A DNA stretch of 32,962 nucleotides from an uncultured Clostridia bacterium (GTDB lineage Bacteria > Bacillota > Clostridia > Oscillospirales > JAAYOS01), in the NCBI GenBank assembly GCA_944387575.1, contig CALXFK010000059.1, positions 1-32,962 of the forward strand, given 5' to 3'. Each line of letters opens with the position of its first letter. The stretch's first letter is position 1. Under the pieces are notes generated by a model, which searched no databases, was not told the origin of the DNA, and saw nothing but the letters and a program-made list of their open reading frames with translations. Of the stretch, positions 32,318-32,962 are shown one piece after another. Both the position numbers and the translations under genes were made by a program.

Positions 32318-32962
32318 ATGGAAGGAAGAAAGCTCTATATAAGAATATCCGCGATCGCAGGAGTGGTGGCGGTACTGATACTTGTGGTGGTGGCGCGGCT
32401 GTACGACCTTCAGATCATTAACGGCGCAAGCTACTACCAGCAGTCGGAGAAGAAGCTCACCCGTTCGGTGGAGGTGCAGGCGGCGCGCGGAGAGATCCTT
32501 GACCGGTACGGACGTGAGCTCGTTACTAACCGCATATGCTACAATATATCGTTTGACAGTGTGCTCTTTCCGGAAGAGAGAAAAAACGAGTTGATACTGG
32601 AGCTCGTAGAGCTTTGTATAGAAAATAGTGTGGAATACGTGGATACGCTACCTCTCGAGGTGGGGGCGGACGGCACGGTGCAGCTAGCTGAATCGGGGGA
32701 CACTGCCATAAACCGCTTTGAGCGGTGGTGCGAGGCGATGGAGGCTGATCCGTCCGACCCGCAGGCGGTATTCGAGCTGATGGCGGACGAGTACGGGGTC
32801 GAACCCGGGCTGACGGCGCAGCAGATACGTGAAGTAATAGGGATACGGTATGAGCTAGACCTGCGCAGTGCGCGGATAGGATTGAATATATCGAGCTACG
32901 TTTTTGCGGAGGACATCCCGACCGAGCTCGTTGCGGTGATAAAGGAGCGGGACATGCCGGGC
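32318..32962 (+). CDS. mrdA: Penicillin-binding protein 2, N-terminal part (3' end outside window)
   Basis: The first 215 codons of a cell-wall transpeptidase, open to the window edge. One membrane anchor (about 8-27, 'ISAIAGVVAVLILVVVARLYDLQII') follows a short cytoplasmic 'MEGRKLYIR'. Then comes the dimerisation domain with the family motif 'RGEILDRYGRELVTN' (about 58-72). The transpeptidase SxxK and KTG motifs are beyond the window. ATG at 32318 has AAAGGA seven bases upstream. It follows mreC-mreD, the standard place for PBP2. Confidence 0.93.
   Translation, partial: MEGRKLYIRISAIAGVVAVLILVVVARLYDLQIINGASYYQQSEKKLTRSVEVQAARGEILDRYGRELVTNRICYNISFDSVLFPEERKNELILELVELCIENSVEYVDTLPLEVGADGTVQLAESGDTAINRFERWCEAMEADPSDPQAVFELMADEYGVEPGLTAQQIREVIGIRYELDLRSARIGLNISSYVFAEDIPTELVAVIKERDMPG

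Noticed and set aside
1-32962. CRISPR array, insertion sequence, prophage, toxin-antitoxin or defence system
   Set aside because: No regularly spaced repeats, transposase, integrase or defence motifs were seen; gene content is core chromosomal.

Overview
The window is a stretch of ordinary chromosome from a GC-rich member of the Clostridia (Bacillota), most likely an uncultured Oscillospiraceae-like gut or rumen organism. The evidence is a type 3 prolyl-tRNA synthetase, a SigH-type sigma factor, a DnaD/DnaC-like replication pair, a DUF951 protein, a class 1B PyrD with PyrK, GGAGG ribosome binding sites and TTGACA/TATAAT-type promoters. I see no phage, insertion sequence, CRISPR array, tRNA or rRNA.

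Layout. 1-1105: the 3' end of a cell-surface protein gene. 1277-2716 (-): proS. 3017-9072: a purine salvage and uptake block made of xpt, a guanine-type riboswitch with a terminator, a BMP-family lipoprotein, an ABC ATPase and two permeases. 9143-9507 (-): DUF951 and a coupled 57-residue membrane protein. 9627-11149: an unknown alpha/beta protein and an S1-domain protein. 11380-17042: the pyrimidine operon pyrC-pyrK-pyrD-pyrF-pyrE-pyrB-pyrI. 17103-18091 (-): a zinc-ribbon protein and sigH. 18403-21166: thioredoxin, a DivIVA-like coiled-coil protein and a Na/Pi cotransporter. 21358-23358: ftsH, convergent with a WYL regulator (23363-24358, -). 24509-26491 (-): a DnaC-like helicase loader and a DnaD-domain protein. 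26711-end: a division and cell-wall operon, zapA-U32-dut-DUF4321-maf-mreC-mreD-mrdA, the last gene cut by the window edge.

How the genes work together. The window holds most of de novo UMP synthesis from carbamoyl phosphate (all steps except carbamoyl-phosphate synthase), purine salvage (xpt) and purine nucleoside import under a riboswitch. It also holds cell elongation genes (mreCD, PBP2), division (zapA) and helicase loading (dnaD, dnaC-like). The dnaD and zapA operons diverge from promoters whose -35 boxes occupy the same base pairs.

No clearly undescribed system was found. The points most worth a second look are regulatory: the riboswitch between xpt and the BMP gene, the shared -35 promoter pair, an operator-like inverted repeat and a hairpin-spaced ribosome binding site at sigH, and a strong GC hairpin before the S1 gene. 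The small coupled membrane protein also deserves attention.
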